Shown: positions 1-9,604 of the stretch, in pieces | Numbering within the stretch: the first letter of the stretch is position 1 | Layout of the letters: every line of letters begins with the position of its first letter | Source of the DNA: Branchipolynoe longqiensis | Taxonomy: Eukaryota; Annelida; Polychaeta; Phyllodocida; Polynoidae | Direction: 5' to 3' | Assembly: GCA_030323885.1 (NCBI GenBank) | Contig: CM059187.1 | Location: 85,512,614-85,576,613, forward strand | Length of the DNA stretch: 64,000 nt | The notes under the pieces: model-generated | Database searches by the model: none | What the model saw: only the letters and a program-made list of their open reading frames with translations | What the model was told of the DNA's origin: nothing | Position numbers and translations under genes: made by a program

Positions 1-111
1 CAACCCACACAACAACGGGCAATCAAAAGCATGGACCACTATAAAAGGTCCTTAAAGAAAACATAATACACAACCACCCTACTGAAGAAACAATATCTCA
101 CCTGATCTTGG

Positions 112-480
112 GCGCAGTCACTGCTTGCTGTGTTCTGGCACAAAAAGCAAAAGACCGGCCAGAAAAGATGGTAGATATTACAAATACGGAAACTAGCCCT
201 ACTAAGTACTAAGGAATTCGAAATGACTATCACCATAGGGCGCAGTCCGTCTGGGTATGTGTACTGGCACAAACCAAAGCAGAACCAGGCAGGCCACGGT
301 CATGCATCCGAATCACCCTGAAATACGAAATGGCTAACCATACAACACAGCCATCCCACCTAGTCGCAGTCCTGAAGGGTCCAGGGGAGTTCTGGCACAC
401 TGGTGTACTATCTAAGGACAGGGCATGGGTGAAAGGATGCTGTAATAAACCACAATGGGATGGGATCCTCTCCCACAGGC
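112..480. repeat. Degenerate tandem repeat, ~126-bp unit, three copies
   Basis: Three units can be lined up on the anchors GCGCAGTC (112), GCGCAGTC (240) and TCGCAGTC (364). In each, a 'tctggcaca' or 'tactggcaca' block follows about 20 bases later. The spacing is 128 and 124 bp. The units are well diverged, so this is an old array or the decayed end of a transposon. The short open frame read leftward across it (39-272) has no recognisable domain. Confidence 0.35.
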
Positions 481-830
481 CTGTATGTCATCTGCGTAGA
501 TGTACATAGTAGGCTAAGTTATCATATACAGGTTAGGAAAAAACTTGAAAATTAAAAAAAAACTAATATAGAAACTACTAACACCCAAAACCGCAAAGGT
601 TGGCCCGAGAAAAATCAGATAAAGACTCCTGAGTGCGGGACCAGACCAATCCAGTACCACAGCTGTCCAGCGTTGAAAACAAGCACCCTCACGGGAGCTT
701 ATACGTTATGGGCAGAATAAAAAACTTGTCACAAAAAAATAAAAAATAAAAAATAAAAAATAAAAAAATACACCATCGCAATAAACACAAACAATGCAAC
801 CTCACAGCAAGTGCTCAGTTCCGGGGCAGG
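481..830. other. No recognisable gene; A-rich low-complexity stretch at 735-770
   Basis: I see no coding signal here. Positions 735-770 hold a simple AAAAAT-type repeat. The rest is non-repetitive within the window and may be the unrecognisable upstream part of the decayed retroelement that becomes readable from about 900. Confidence 0.3.
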
Positions 831-899
831 TTGCGACCCTGTCATCTGTGCCTGTGCCCGGGAGATCTGGCTGCTTGCCGCACGAAGGAGTACCGACAT

Positions 900-1018
900 T
901 CTTGTCCGACACAAACCAGGAAAGGACATCATTCTCCTGATGCTCTAAGTCGTAGGTGTTTCGACTTGTGTGCAAGGAGTCTAGCCAGAGACTTGTTGCT
1001 GAGGCCGGCCTGGAATCG
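900..1018 (+). pseudogene. RNase H tail of a decayed YR retrotransposon
   Basis: Two short peptide signatures lie in adjacent frames: H-K-P-G-K-D-I-I (910-933) and then S-P-D-A-L-S-R-R (933-956). Together they match the end of a retrotransposon RNase H domain, whose last acidic residue lies in the '(V/P)-D-A-L-S-R' motif. The better preserved element at 48.5 kb has the same motif (V-V-T-D-A-L-S-R). The change of frame between the halves is a frameshift. The tail lies directly upstream of a recombinase remnant on the same strand, which is the RNase H to YR order of Ngaro/DIRS elements. Confidence 0.5.
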
Positions 1019-1100
1019 GTGATTGTGACACATGACAGTGCTTTGACCCCTAACCTGTAACCTGGGATCGATATTTAAATTTTTTGCCTTCTCTCCCCAG
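1019..1100 (+). other. Intron-like GT...AG interval between RNase H and recombinase remnants
   Basis: The interval starts with GTGATT, has a possible branch site (CCTAAC, about 1050) and ends with a strong polypyrimidine tract running into CCCCAG at 1100. It is 82 bp long. A GT...AG interval of similar length occurs at the same place in the element at 48.6 kb. The flanking frames do not join without a further shift, so this may be chance. Confidence 0.25.
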
Positions 1101-1738
1101 GTTACTCACACCGTCACCATCAGCGGCTTCTTGATGCCATTAAGGCGGGGCTGGCGATTGGGACCTGGAGGAATAAGGCAGCCCAGGCAAGGGAATACTA
1201 CTGGTGCTAGCTACTGTCATCGCACACTTCTCCGACAGACTAACCTGTTTCCTAAATTTGGCAGCTCTGACCCTGGCCACTATCTTCGGGCCAAGGATTT
1301 GAGGCTAACCGCAGTGGGCATCAATGTCCGAGTCCGGTAATCAAAAACAATACAACTCATCGTCTCCAAGAGACATTTCTCGTTCCGGCGATAACTGGAT
1401 CACCCTACTGTCCATGTCAAGCGTGGAAGGATTACGTGTCCAGGACACCACTTCACCCCGATGGCCCTGCCTTCCTGACTACCAATGGATCACCTCTACG
1501 TGCAACCGCGTTGCCTGACACTATACGACTGGCCCTGTCCGTGGCAGGTCATCCGGCCCCAGCGGCAATGACACTGCATAGTCTGAGACGAGGTGGTGCA
1601 CAAGCCTGTGCTCTGCAACGATCGTCAATCAGCAACATCAAACACTTGGGTCATTGGACCACTGACGCGGTGCATGATTATGTACCAAGGCAGTCGGTTT
1701 CATTGGCTCCCAGGACACTTGCTTTATTTTTTGGTTAA
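1101..1738 (+). pseudogene. Tyrosine recombinase, decayed (YR retrotransposon)
   Basis: This is the remnant of a tyrosine recombinase, the enzyme that integrates DIRS/Ngaro-type retrotransposons as circular DNA. The C-terminal catalytic half is readable from 1436 to 1738: H-S-L-R-R-G-G near 1577 (catalytic H-x-x-R), G-H-W near 1649 (third-position His/Trp) and the nucleophile Tyr in V-H-D-Y-V near 1679. The lysine-strand motif S-K-T-I-Q is at 1341 in a different frame, and an upstream helical part (R-L-L-D-A-I-K-A-G-L) is readable near 1120. Stops and frameshifts separate these pieces, so the gene is dead. It is the same family as the recombinase at 48.7-49.6 kb but only distantly similar (shared S-K-T-I-Q and H-S-L-R-R-G-G), so it derives from another lineage. 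No terminal repeats were found. Confidence 0.7.
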
Positions 1739-2255
1739 GTGCCTGTAATCCTTGAAATATCTAAGGTCATCTCATCATGAAAGAGTAATGTAACAAGCTA
1801 AGATAGAAAGAATTAAAATTGCCACTTTATACTACTGTCTCGTTCTGTTTTCAATTACTGACTATCAGGAGCCAATCAACAGTCCAGCCAAGGTGTCAAT
1901 TTGTGGATAACGATAGTGGCAATAGCTTCAACATCAGCAATTCTCCGTGAGTGATACCCTTCCGAGTATAGTACACTGGAACCAAGAAACGAGGTTCCTG
2001 GTCAATTTGGTCCTATCTCAAGAATAGCTTTGTGTGTTTTAGGCTGGACTTTGTATCGACATTTGCAAATGTCGGATAGTGTCTGCTCTCCTTGCCTTCC
2101 TTACCATAACCTGCATTATCATAGACCCTCACAGCGGATTTCCAAAGAAGGATATATACCATATAAATGAGTTGCTACCGCAATATATTACACATGTCAC
2201 ACAAAGACCATGTCACTACCAGGGACCTCCATGCCAAGATCCACTTGGACCACAC
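1739..2255. other. No gene recognised
   Basis: AT-rich sequence of mixed composition. I see no repeat shared with the rest of the window and no coding signature. It may contain the 3' end of the decayed YR element. Confidence 0.3.
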
Positions 2256-2257
2256 AA

Positions 2258-2390
2258 TGATATCCTAATGATTGTAAACAGATTCAAACTGCAGTCAAAT
2301 GGCCATATTTCCTGTTCAACAAGTCTGGCCAAAATGATCTTGCAGGGCACAGTGAAAGGGGGAAGAAGACAAGGCAGGCAAAAGAATATA
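2258..2390 (+). pseudogene. C-terminal fragment of a LINE reverse transcriptase
   Basis: Residues read as R-F-K-L-Q-S-N-G-H-I-S followed by L-A-K-M-I-L-Q-G-T-V-K-G-G-R-R-Q-G-R-Q-K. This matches the very common extreme C-terminus of a group of invertebrate non-LTR retrotransposon proteins (K-L-x-W-x-G-H ... L-A-K-T-I-L-Q-G-T-V ... G-R-R-R-G-R-Q). The polymerase domain is missing, as expected for a 5'-truncated insertion. The frame continues for about 20 codons into unrelated sequence (stop at 2447). A 122-codon open frame from 2079 contains it, but its first half is not clearly LINE. Confidence 0.65.
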
Positions 2391-2611
2391 CTGTTTACAT
2401 TACATTGTAAATATGTAGATCAGCGCACAGTTATATGTGATGTATAAGCATTATGTGAGTATAAAGACGCAAAAGGGAGATGATTATTAATATTGTTATT
2501 ACTTTGCTATTGATGTATCTATTTCGTGCAGGGCATCCCCACACCACGTGACTAGTGTCGCCACCACCAACACCGATGCTAACTACAGAAGCTCTACTCT
2601 GTCATTTGCGC

Positions 2612-3350
2612 CAGAATGAGTTAGGTTGCTGAAGTGATAAGTGTACGTAGCTTCCCTCGTGGAAGGTCTGGGGTTCGAATTTCAATAAAATCAAACCAAT
2701 GCCCAAAAAATGCTACAAGGATGGGGCGGTTTATAATGTGGTGATACTAATGTGACTGGGTGAGGATAGATATGGGAACCTAGCACCACTGGCATGGTCT
2801 CCAAGTGGCGCAGCGCTATATAGCGTCAGTATACATTGTCACAATTCAGGCTTGATTCTAATATAATCTTGAAGCCCTGGTCACATAGCCGTTAGTGGAC
2901 GTAGGTGAACGGAGTGGAGGCTAACATAGGTGAAATTAGTTGAACGTAGTTGAACGTTGTTGAACGTAGTTGAACGTAGTTGAACGTAGTTGAACGTACC
3001 GACATCCATACTTGTCCTTGATGTTAACGTGGTAATAACATGGGTGAGCCATGATCTCCCATTTAATGTTTGGACATGTTCAAAAGAGCAGTACCTTAGA
3101 GGCTGAATTTCGAACATAGTAGAACGTAGTAGAATGTACCTCTTAATGTACTCTAGCATACGTTACCCCACACACAACCATGGCCATTCCGCATTGCGCA
3201 TACCGTGGTCACATAGCTATTAATAGATGTAGTTGAACATAGTTAAACATAGTTGAACGTATCGTCATCCGTACCATAACAGATTTATCCGTATTATTCG
3301 GATATGTGACCAGGGCTTCATTATTGCTGGGACGCAAAACACCTTAACAC
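2612..3350 (+). mobile_element. SINE family S1 copy, split by a MITE
   Basis: A tRNA-like head (about 2612-2690, with the B-box-like GGGTTCGAATT at 2671) is followed by a body shared with other S1 copies. Landmarks are '..gtgactgggtgagg', '..tggtctccaagtggcgcagc' and '..cattgtcacaattcagg..ttgattctaatataatc'. The 3' end reappears at 3319-3350 ('ttattgctgggacgcaaaac') on the far side of the MITE at 2872-3318. S1 copies occur near 12.3, 15.6, 20.2, 21.9, 36.5, 43.5, 57.2 and 63.3 kb. Transcription by RNA polymerase III is inferred from the tRNA-like promoter. Confidence 0.6.
2872..3318. mobile_element. MITE family M1, inserted in an S1 SINE
   Basis: The terminal inverted repeats are AAGCCCTGGTCACATA at the left and its complement TATGTGACCAGGGCTT at the right (3303-3318). 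The interior carries short runs of 'gttgaacgta' (2938-2999 and 3228-3260). No transposase frame is present, so it is non-autonomous. Related copies are at 21,040-21,354 (opposite orientation) and 34,552-35,019. The 21-kb copy is followed by TTAA, suggesting a TTAA target; the flanks here (TTGA/TCAT) are not a clean duplication. Confidence 0.65.
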
Positions 3351-3369
3351 ATTAACAAACAATTCCAAT

Positions 3370-3603
3370 ATGTTGGTAGCTGCTGGTTTGGCAATGTTCA
3401 GTTTCCAAACTTGCCTCGCAAAGGAGGCGGATGTCAATACCATGCATTGTTTCACTTCATACATTTGTTCAATGCTACCGACTTGTGATCAGACTTTTTC
3501 CAATCTAATGTCAGGTAGATTATGTCCGTCCACATGTGAAGGTGAAACCATACAGGCAACTTACCTGAATGATCTAATCAATATATACACACACATATTT
3601 TAA
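3370..3603 (+). CDS. Small open frame with signal-peptide-like start (doubtful)
   Basis: This 77-codon frame begins M-L-V-A-A-G-L-A-M-F-S-F and has a plausible signal-peptidase site after C-L-A. Five cysteines follow in the mature part, including C-P-S-T-C. That is the outline of a small secreted cysteine-rich peptide. I do not recognise a family, the pattern is weak and the C-terminus runs into TA-rich DNA. There is no visible promoter, intron or poly(A) context. It is most likely a chance frame and is listed only because nothing else explains this stretch. Confidence 0.1.
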   Translation: MLVAAGLAMFSFQTCLAKEADVNTMHCFTSYICSMLPTCDQTFSNLMSGRLCPSTCEGETIQATYLNDLINIYTHIF

Positions 3604-4200
3604 GCTGTCAATACCACTTCCCACAACTTAAACCAGCATGCCTAACCTCACGGATACCGGCACACATACTCAGTATGTCATTTATTCAGCGTCATCATTA
3701 CCAACTCTAGCTCAATGTTAATATATACTACAACATATAATTACTGTGTCATTTGAATAATTCTTCAAGCGGTTCCACATGTGAATCTACAAAGGAAGTG
3801 TCATGTGGAAGAGTCAGAGAAACACAAACAATACGTGCCTTCAAAAGTGCATATAGAGCCCACCTGGTGATAAGTGGTCTCACTGTATAGATTCGGTGTT
3901 ATATAATGGATTCACTCTGCTTAGGTTACACGACTTTGACTTCCAGAAAACAGTGGCACTTGTTGCCGACAGAGAAGCTTGACGATTGAAGTTTCTATAT
4001 TCAGAATGTTGCCAACTTAATGGACGTGGAGTCACGGCCTTTCACTTTGGTTACATCTCCTACGCAGCATCGTGTGTGTGTCTAGCACCTGTTGAAAGTA
4101 TCGATGTATTTCAAAACTGTTGATTCCTCGGGCCTTTGTTTGGTCCCTTGCAACCCATTCAAGAAAGCACCACGGTGATCGCTTGTGAATGATTATTTTC
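3604..4200. other. No gene recognised
   Basis: AT-rich, apparently unique sequence. I see no coding signature, tandem repeat or recognised transposon end between the small frame above and the SINE starting near 4203. Confidence 0.3.
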
Positions 4201-4202
4201 TG

Positions 4203-4335
4203 CCAATGAGCCACATAGACAGGTGGGCATGGATGGCCTGGTTGAATCAGGGAGGCTAGGCAGTGTAATGGTTAGCACGCTAACCCGTACTGGCAAGCAG
4301 TGTGGGTTCCAATCCTGTTGGAGGCACAGTAGTTC
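4203..4335 (+). mobile_element. SINE family S2 copy with tRNA-like 3' half
   Basis: The left part (gccacatagacaggtgggc) matches, in opposite orientation, the 'ccgcccacct..' blocks of the copies at 9.3, 9.7 and 22.4 kb. The right part, 4256-4330, looks like a tRNA: A-box-like GTAATGGTTAGCACG and B-box-like GGGTTCCAATCC. It lacks a proper acceptor stem, so it is a SINE and not a working tRNA gene. Confidence 0.55.
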
Positions 4336-4539
4336 CCATTTTCATTAGGCGCATGATGATGGTTGCCGTGACCTGGATCACATACAAACTATGAGTGGCA
4401 TAGTTGTTGAACCCACACTGCATATGTACAGCTAAGTGCATGACCTGTAGGTATGTAATTGTTAGCATTAATTTAGATTGGGGCATAAACTACTTAAAAT
4501 AATACAATTCCAAGGGGGCAACTGTTGTAGACTGCATTG

Positions 4540-4625
4540 GCCGTCCAGACAAGGAGCTCCATAAACAAGTTGGCGTGGATAGGGTGATTACATCAGGTAG
4601 TCTAACTAGTGTTATGGTTCGGAGG
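4540..4625 (+). mobile_element. Partial SINE S2 copy
   Basis: The run 'gacaaggagct', 'ggcgtggatagggtgattacatca', 'tagtctaactagtgttatgg' is the complement of blocks in the S2 copy at 22,380-22,450. The tRNA-like 3' half is absent after 4625. Confidence 0.45.
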
Positions 4626-4822
4626 CCAGCCCTGGAAGGGTAGGAAATACGGCTTCAAAGGGACTAAGTACTGTTTTAAATGGACTAACCCAAAGCTCAG
4701 TAAAAGCTGGAGTTTAGACTGTTTGAGCAGCGTAAATGAATTCATCACAAAATATGTTTTAAACAAAATGAATCCTGCTCTAAACCCAACAGTTCCCAGT
4801 TGTATCAATCCTGATGGCCATA

Positions 4823-5000
4823 CAGTTAAACCTCTCTCTATCGACCCCTCCACAGATCGACCACTCCCCTATATCGATCGCTTTATTTGTGTCACAACAA
4901 TACCATTGTAAGAATATATTAACTCATCTAACTGACCACCTCCCTAAATGGACCACTTAAAGTCGGTCCCATGGTCGGTCGATTTAGAGAGATTCCACTG
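4823..5000. mobile_element. pogo/Tigger-type MITE, 178 bp, TA target duplication
   Basis: The inverted termini are CAGTTAAACCTCTCTCTATC at the left and, on the complementary strand from the right end, CAGTGGAATCTCTCTAAATC. Both ends are flanked directly by TA (4821-4822 and 5001-5002). CAGT termini, a TA duplication and a 'cctctctaaatcgacc' core are typical of non-autonomous pogo/Tigger (Tc1-mariner superfamily) elements. The interior has no coding capacity. The two ends differ at several positions, so the insertion is moderately old. Confidence 0.75.
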
Positions 5001-5269
5001 TACTTTAAAACCCTATAGATACCAGAAGTAATGCCACAGAAGCAATTCGCAGGCTGGCCTCTGCATTATGTTTGGAAACAAATACAACGCAGGAGCATGC
5101 ATCCAAGTCTAGCCGCTTACAGCCCCGCGCCCTGCCCCCTTGCATTGGCCTACATAGAATAATTCCAGTACGCGCACAATAACCCTGTCTTGCGGAAGGA
5201 AGCAGCAGGCAGACAGGCAGGGAGGCAGGCACCCAATGATACAGTCCTAGATACCAAACTGTGTGGGTG

Positions 5270-5432
5270 GGCGCGTCAGCGCTGTGACCTTGGGAGTCGT
5301 TCTGAACCCATGTCATAGTCTGTACTAATTAAGGTGTTTCTTTCCCTCTCCCGGTGACATTTGAGCAGCTCGCGGTTCTGCACCATTATTAGATGGAGCG
5401 CCCACCGCCCGGGCCCCAGCCGCGTCACACCC
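5270..5432. other. Unique mixed-composition island (possible conserved non-coding DNA)
   Basis: Non-repetitive sequence with balanced composition, for example around 'gtactaattaaggtgtttc' (5321) and 'gcaccattattagatgg' (5378). It has homeodomain-type AATTA/ATTA cores and abuts a pyrimidine minisatellite. No protein is readable. Regulatory function is only an inference from composition. Confidence 0.2.
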
Positions 5433-5520
5433 TCCCTGCCTCCCCGCCTCCCCGCCTCCCCGCCTCCCCGCCTCCCTGCCTCCCCGCCTCCCAGCCTCCC
5501 CGCCTCCCCGCCTCCCACCC
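5433..5520. repeat. 8-bp GCCTCCCC minisatellite
   Basis: About eleven units of GCCTCCCC with a few CCTCCCTG or CCTCCCAG variants. All purines are on the complementary strand. The open frames read across it in both directions are repeat-derived. Confidence 0.85.
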
Positions 5521-5539
5521 TCACGGCCTCCCGCTCTCC

Positions 5540-5670
5540 TTCCCTCCGCCGAGTCACTAATGGATCCACCGGGCTCATATTGCGGGGCATTTTCTTTCTA
5601 CTGCCGCAGTTGGGAATTTTCCTCTCGAGCCTATGCATTATTTGCCTGGTCCCTTGTGTAAGCACGTGGT
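5540..5670. other. Unique island (possible conserved non-coding DNA)
   Basis: Non-repetitive, balanced sequence including 'gtcactaatggatccacc' and 'cgagcctatgcattatttgc'. It flanks the minisatellite at 5433-5520 on the other side from 5270-5432. No coding signature. A regulatory role is inferred from composition only. Confidence 0.2.
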
Positions 5671-5814
5671 GGCTCTAAGGGGAGGGGGGCGGCGGGGAGC
5701 GGAGGAGAGGGTCTGGGGAGAGTGGAGGGAGGAAGTGAGGTTTATGGTTAGGCGCGGGTGTTCCGACTAGTCGCCAGAGATGATGCGAGTACAAAAATAA
5801 CCAGCACCTAATTT

Positions 5815-5925
5815 GCCGAGTCACTGCCGTTGCTTGCCTTTCATTGAAACAGCAAAGGGGATGCCGTGACAATTCAAGTGCATGAATTTGGCGGCATATT
5901 AAAATTACTCAAGTATAGTCTCTAA
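5815..5925. other. Unique island (possible conserved non-coding DNA)
   Basis: Balanced non-repetitive sequence containing 'ttgcctttcattgaaacagc' and 'catgaatttggcggcatatt', with no reading frame of note. It lies beyond a purine-rich stretch (5680-5745). The call rests on its resemblance in texture to enhancer-like conserved elements; conservation cannot be tested here. Confidence 0.2.
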
Positions 5926-6219
5926 GCGGTAATCCTAGATATATTGTATTAAATCATATGATAATTGCTTCTACCATAGACTTAGCTAGCTGTCAATCAG
6001 TGGTCCACAACAGGTTCATCAAAGGTTGTGGAATGTTCTGTACTGCCTGTGGGAAAGTGCATATAAAGACCCCTTGTTGCTTATTTGAATGAGAAAGATA
6101 CGTGGCAGCAGCAGGTTTCCTAAAGAAAAATGTCAGAATGACCATATTTGATGGCTCATAACCGATGTGCTCTATATGCGTCATTAAATAAAACAAGCTT
6201 TACGTGTTGTAGCTAGTTG

Positions 6220-6570
6220 TTCCCACATATTGTTTATACCAGTACCGAGTAGTTATTTCCCCATATTGGGTTGTACAGTAGCACTAACTACTTGTCCCCC
6301 CATGTTGGTTTGTACCATAGTACTAAGATACTATTTCCCGTTATTGGTCTGTACCATATTATTAAATAGTTGTTTCCGCATATTGATTTGTGCCATTATA
6401 TTAATTAGTAATTTCCTCATGCAGGTTTGCACCATAGGACTAGCTATTTGTACCCCCCCCCCCCCCTATTGGTGTGTACCATAGTACTACATAATTATTT
6501 CCCCATATTGCTTTGTATCATATTCATAGCACAACAACATTATTTCGCCATATTGGTTTGGACCATGAGG
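6220..6570. repeat. 39-bp minisatellite, monomeric
   Basis: Units of about 39 bp built on 'accata(g)tactaa.tagttatttccccatattggtttgt' are repeated about nine times with moderate divergence. A C14 run (6454-6467) interrupts one unit. The open frame 6230-6484 is a translation of the repeat (recurring V-C-T-I-V-L). Confidence 0.75.
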
Positions 6571-6847
6571 CCAAATAAAATAAAAGTTGATAATCGTCCT
6601 TTTGAACTGAAATCTGAGTCGGGCGGGCGTTTTTTTATTTTTGTTTATTTCAAAATAAAATTTAATTTAACTTTTTCTTTTCTTCTAAAAAAAACTCTAT
6701 ATTATTATTTTTCAATTATTCCTGTATACATCACAATGTTTTCAGTAAAACTATGAGCACTGTATTCTCATTTTGAATATATAATTCAGGGGTGGGCAAT
6801 TGTTCAGGCACGGGCTGGAATGATCACCAATTTGGCCTAATACTTAT
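6571..6847. other. AT-rich spacer between two arrays of one minisatellite
   Basis: Very AT-rich sequence (T and A runs near 6630-6730) without the 39-bp unit. It looks like a later insertion or a decayed part of the array, but no terminal repeats were found. Confidence 0.3.
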
Positions 6848-7436
6848 TAGGTATTTCCACCTGTTCCATAGTATTAAGTAGTTGCTTCCCATATTGGTTT
6901 CTACCATAATACTGAGGAGTTACTTCCCCACATTGCTTTGCACCATAGTACTAAGTAGTCGCTTCCCATATTGGTTTATACCATACTACTCAGGAGTTAC
7001 TCCCCCACATTGCTTTGTACCATAGTACTAAGTAGTTGCTTCCCATATTGGTTTCTACCATAATACTGAGGAATTACTTCCCCACATGGCTTTGCACCAC
7101 GGTACTAAGTCGTTGCTTTCCATATTGGTTTCTACCATAATACTGAGGAGTTACTTCCCCACATGGCTTTGCACCATAGTACTAAGTAGTTGCTTCCCAT
7201 ATTGGTTTCTACCATAATACTGAGGAGTTACTTCCCCACATGTCTTTGCACCATAGTACTAAGTAGTTGCTTCCCATATTGGTTTCTACCATAATACTGA
7301 GGAGTTCACTTCCCCACATGTCTTTGCACCATAGTACTAAGTAGGTGCTTCCCATATTGGTTTCTACCATAATACTGAGGAGTTACTTCCCCACATGGCT
7401 TTGCACCATAGTACTAAGCAGCTATTTCGCTACATG
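6848..7436. repeat. 77-bp higher-order repeat of the 39-bp minisatellite
   Basis: 'accatagtactaag' recurs at about 6943, 7019, 7096, 7173, 7250, 7328 and 7405, a steady 77-78 bp step. Each 77-bp unit has two related halves, one with 'tagttgcttcccatattgg' and one with 'gagttacttccccacatgg'. This is a dimer of the 39-bp monomer seen at 6220-6570. The copies are very similar, so the dimer array expanded recently. Confidence 0.85.
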
Positions 7437-7640
7437 GGCTTGTAGCCAGGCAAACAGTACATCGGTACTACTCCAAGCATAGCATTGGTAAATGGGAATT
7501 CCAGTGGCACAAGCACCTCAAACTCCACATTGTCGATGTTGGTCACAACATGGGTAATCAAACAAGGTGGAGTCGGATACATATTCAATGGTCGCTGGCG
7601 CCACCTGTACTTGAACCTTAACATTAAATATATAGATTGA

Positions 7641-7950
7641 TGTCTAACACGCCTAGCAGGTATTTTCTAAACTACCCTGAGTAACCACGCAGAGCTGGCG
7701 GGTGTGCATATGTAAATTAGATGTGACATCAGCAGCCAAAATCTATTACAAAGTTACGAAAACTTGATGTACTCGTGATGTTTCGGGCTGGCCAAGCTGC
7801 TATATAAAGCAAGCAAAACCCGGACCTCTGCCACTACGACTTGGTGGCGGACGGCGACGCAGCTTTTACTCTGCCATCCCACCCACCCCTCAATAAGAGA
7901 CTAGAACTATAGGGTTAAAGCATCTCAGGCCTTCTCATTTTACACTCAAG
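7641..7950 (+). promoter_or_regulatory. TATA-containing promoter-like segment (possible solo LTR)
   Basis: CTATATAAAG at 7800-7809 is a strong TATA box followed at the usual distance by a GC-rich leader (7830-7870) and then by 'caataagagac' near 7890. This resembles the U3-R-U5 order of a retrotransposon LTR. I could not find matching TG...CA ends with a target duplication, and no gene follows. It could also be an orphan promoter. Confidence 0.3.
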
Positions 7951-8420
7951 CATGTATGATTGCCATTTTTGTTCATTAAAAAGTCCAAATATATACAATT
8001 TATCTGTGTTCACGTTGTTCAATTACCGTGATAATGTGCTGAATGGATGTTCTTAACTTTCAAATTGTAGTTTCCCTGGAGCAGTATGAACAATATCGGG
8101 GGATTGTTTCGAAAAGGAAATGGCATTTCAATGTATTTCAATTTAGACAAGCATATCATGCTATTTAAAGTGTGATGTTGGACTGGCCCATCTGTTATCA
8201 ATGTTATCACCGGCTATATATTTTGCTATAAATAATGGACAATGGTTGTTCAGTAGAGCCGTACCGCACATGCCTGTGCTAATTTGTTTTCATATCAAAT
8301 GAAAATATGTCATAGGAAAATATGTCTGTTCTCCTCATGATGTGGAAATCATACAACATGGGTGAGTAATTCAATACTTCCAAAGCTGAGATAATGTTGG
8401 TAGAAATATTCCTCATGTGG
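7951..8420. other. No gene recognised
   Basis: AT-rich, apparently unique DNA with short open frames that show no domain. No tandem repeats. Confidence 0.3.
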
Positions 8421-8424
8421 TATG

Positions 8425-8505
8425 ACAGACTGGATGGCTGAATAGATAGAGTGTTGGCTGCCCATGTGAGAGACCCTGGGTTCGATCCCAGGCGGAGGAA
8501 ATGAG
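8425..8505 (+). mobile_element. tRNA-like SINE head
   Basis: A-box-like GGCTGAATAGATAGAGTG (8434) and B-box-like GGGTTCGATCCC (8480) are spaced as in a tRNA. Flanking sequence cannot form an acceptor stem. Most likely the 5' part of a SINE. Confidence 0.45.
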
Positions 8506-8644
8506 GGAAGTAGTAGCTTGGCTAGCACAAGGATATTACAAATACTGGTTGTGTTAGAAGGAGGTTGCATGGTAAAGGTAGAACCAATAGATTGCGTCAT
8601 CTCAACAAATGCATTGCGCCAGTGATGCACATGGGAAGTATTGT

Positions 8645-8715
8645 GCCCAGAACAGGATTCAAACACACAATTCTGGCCATTCCGAGGCTAGGGTGCTAGC
8701 CATTACAACACTTAA
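8645..8715 (-). mobile_element. tRNA-like SINE fragment, reverse strand
   Basis: On the complementary strand an A-box-like 'gtaatggctagcacc' is followed by a B-box-like 'tgtttgaatcctg'. It faces the head at 8425-8505, so the 230 bp between them may be one composite element. Not a functional tRNA gene. Confidence 0.4.
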
Positions 8716-9280
8716 GTTGCCTTGTAAAATTCTCCGATTAAGTATGTAGTGTGTATCGACATGGCTGGATGAGAAACAGTACTCCCTTCATAATGCTCTC
8801 AGCGGAGGAGGGAAGAGGTGCACCTTTAATCATGATCCCCACCCCCCTTATCTCGCTCAACCACATGGTCACCGCATGAGACGTGGTAATCCCACGATAG
8901 CTGGGTAGTGGTCAGGTCTGGGTGGGAGAGGGGGTGGGTCATGAAGGCAGCCAATGAGGAGCTATGTCAGGGAGGGATCATGCGGGCTAGGAATGACTGG
9001 TGTGCATGGGTGTAATAGCCAATAAGCAAGACGGTATCATCCACCCTTGTATGTGTCTAAAAACATTAACTAGGTGAATAAAACTGAGTATTCAGTTTTC
9101 TTCTGGCTGGTGCTGAGCTCGGATCATGTGCTGGATCTATTATGGGGCAAGCTCTAATTTAGGCTCCATAGAAGGTAGAAGGGAGGGAACAGGAGTTATG
9201 AACCATAGGCCCTAAGCGGACAGTACAGCCAATGGCATGGGAGGCAACTGTGAAAAGAGTCATAACGTTGTGTGCCACGT
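8716..9280. other. No gene recognised
   Basis: Mixed, slightly G-rich sequence without recognised repeats. Nothing coding is supported. Confidence 0.25.
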
Positions 9281-9284
9281 AGCG

Positions 9285-9440
9285 GGAACGGCCATTCATA
9301 CCTTTCGAAAGCCCGCATATATGCGGGAACCCGCAAAGTCAGGATTTCATAGCCTGATGCAGTCATCCTATCCACACCTATCTGTCTGTATCGGTCCTTG
9401 CCTGAGAGGTCACTGCACATTGCACAATTCTTCCTCCTAG
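9285..9440 (-). mobile_element. SINE S2 copy
   Basis: Shares 'catcctatccacacctatctgtctg' (given here in two parts: 'catcctatccac', 'acctatctgtctg') and 'ccttgcctgag' with the copy at 9.6-9.77 kb and, more distantly, 22.3-22.47 kb. The orientation is opposite to the copy at 4.2 kb. The tRNA-like half is poorly preserved. Confidence 0.5.
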
Positions 9441-9604
9441 AATTGTAATGGTTTACAATCATGATCAGTTAATGCTTAATATGACACAGATAGAAGCGAT
9501 GCACTTACACAGGAACAGACAGGGTGCATTAAACAACGATACAACATGTAGCTTGTGCAGGATCCTGCTCATGGAACCAATGTTGTAGATTTTACGAAAA
9601 TAGG

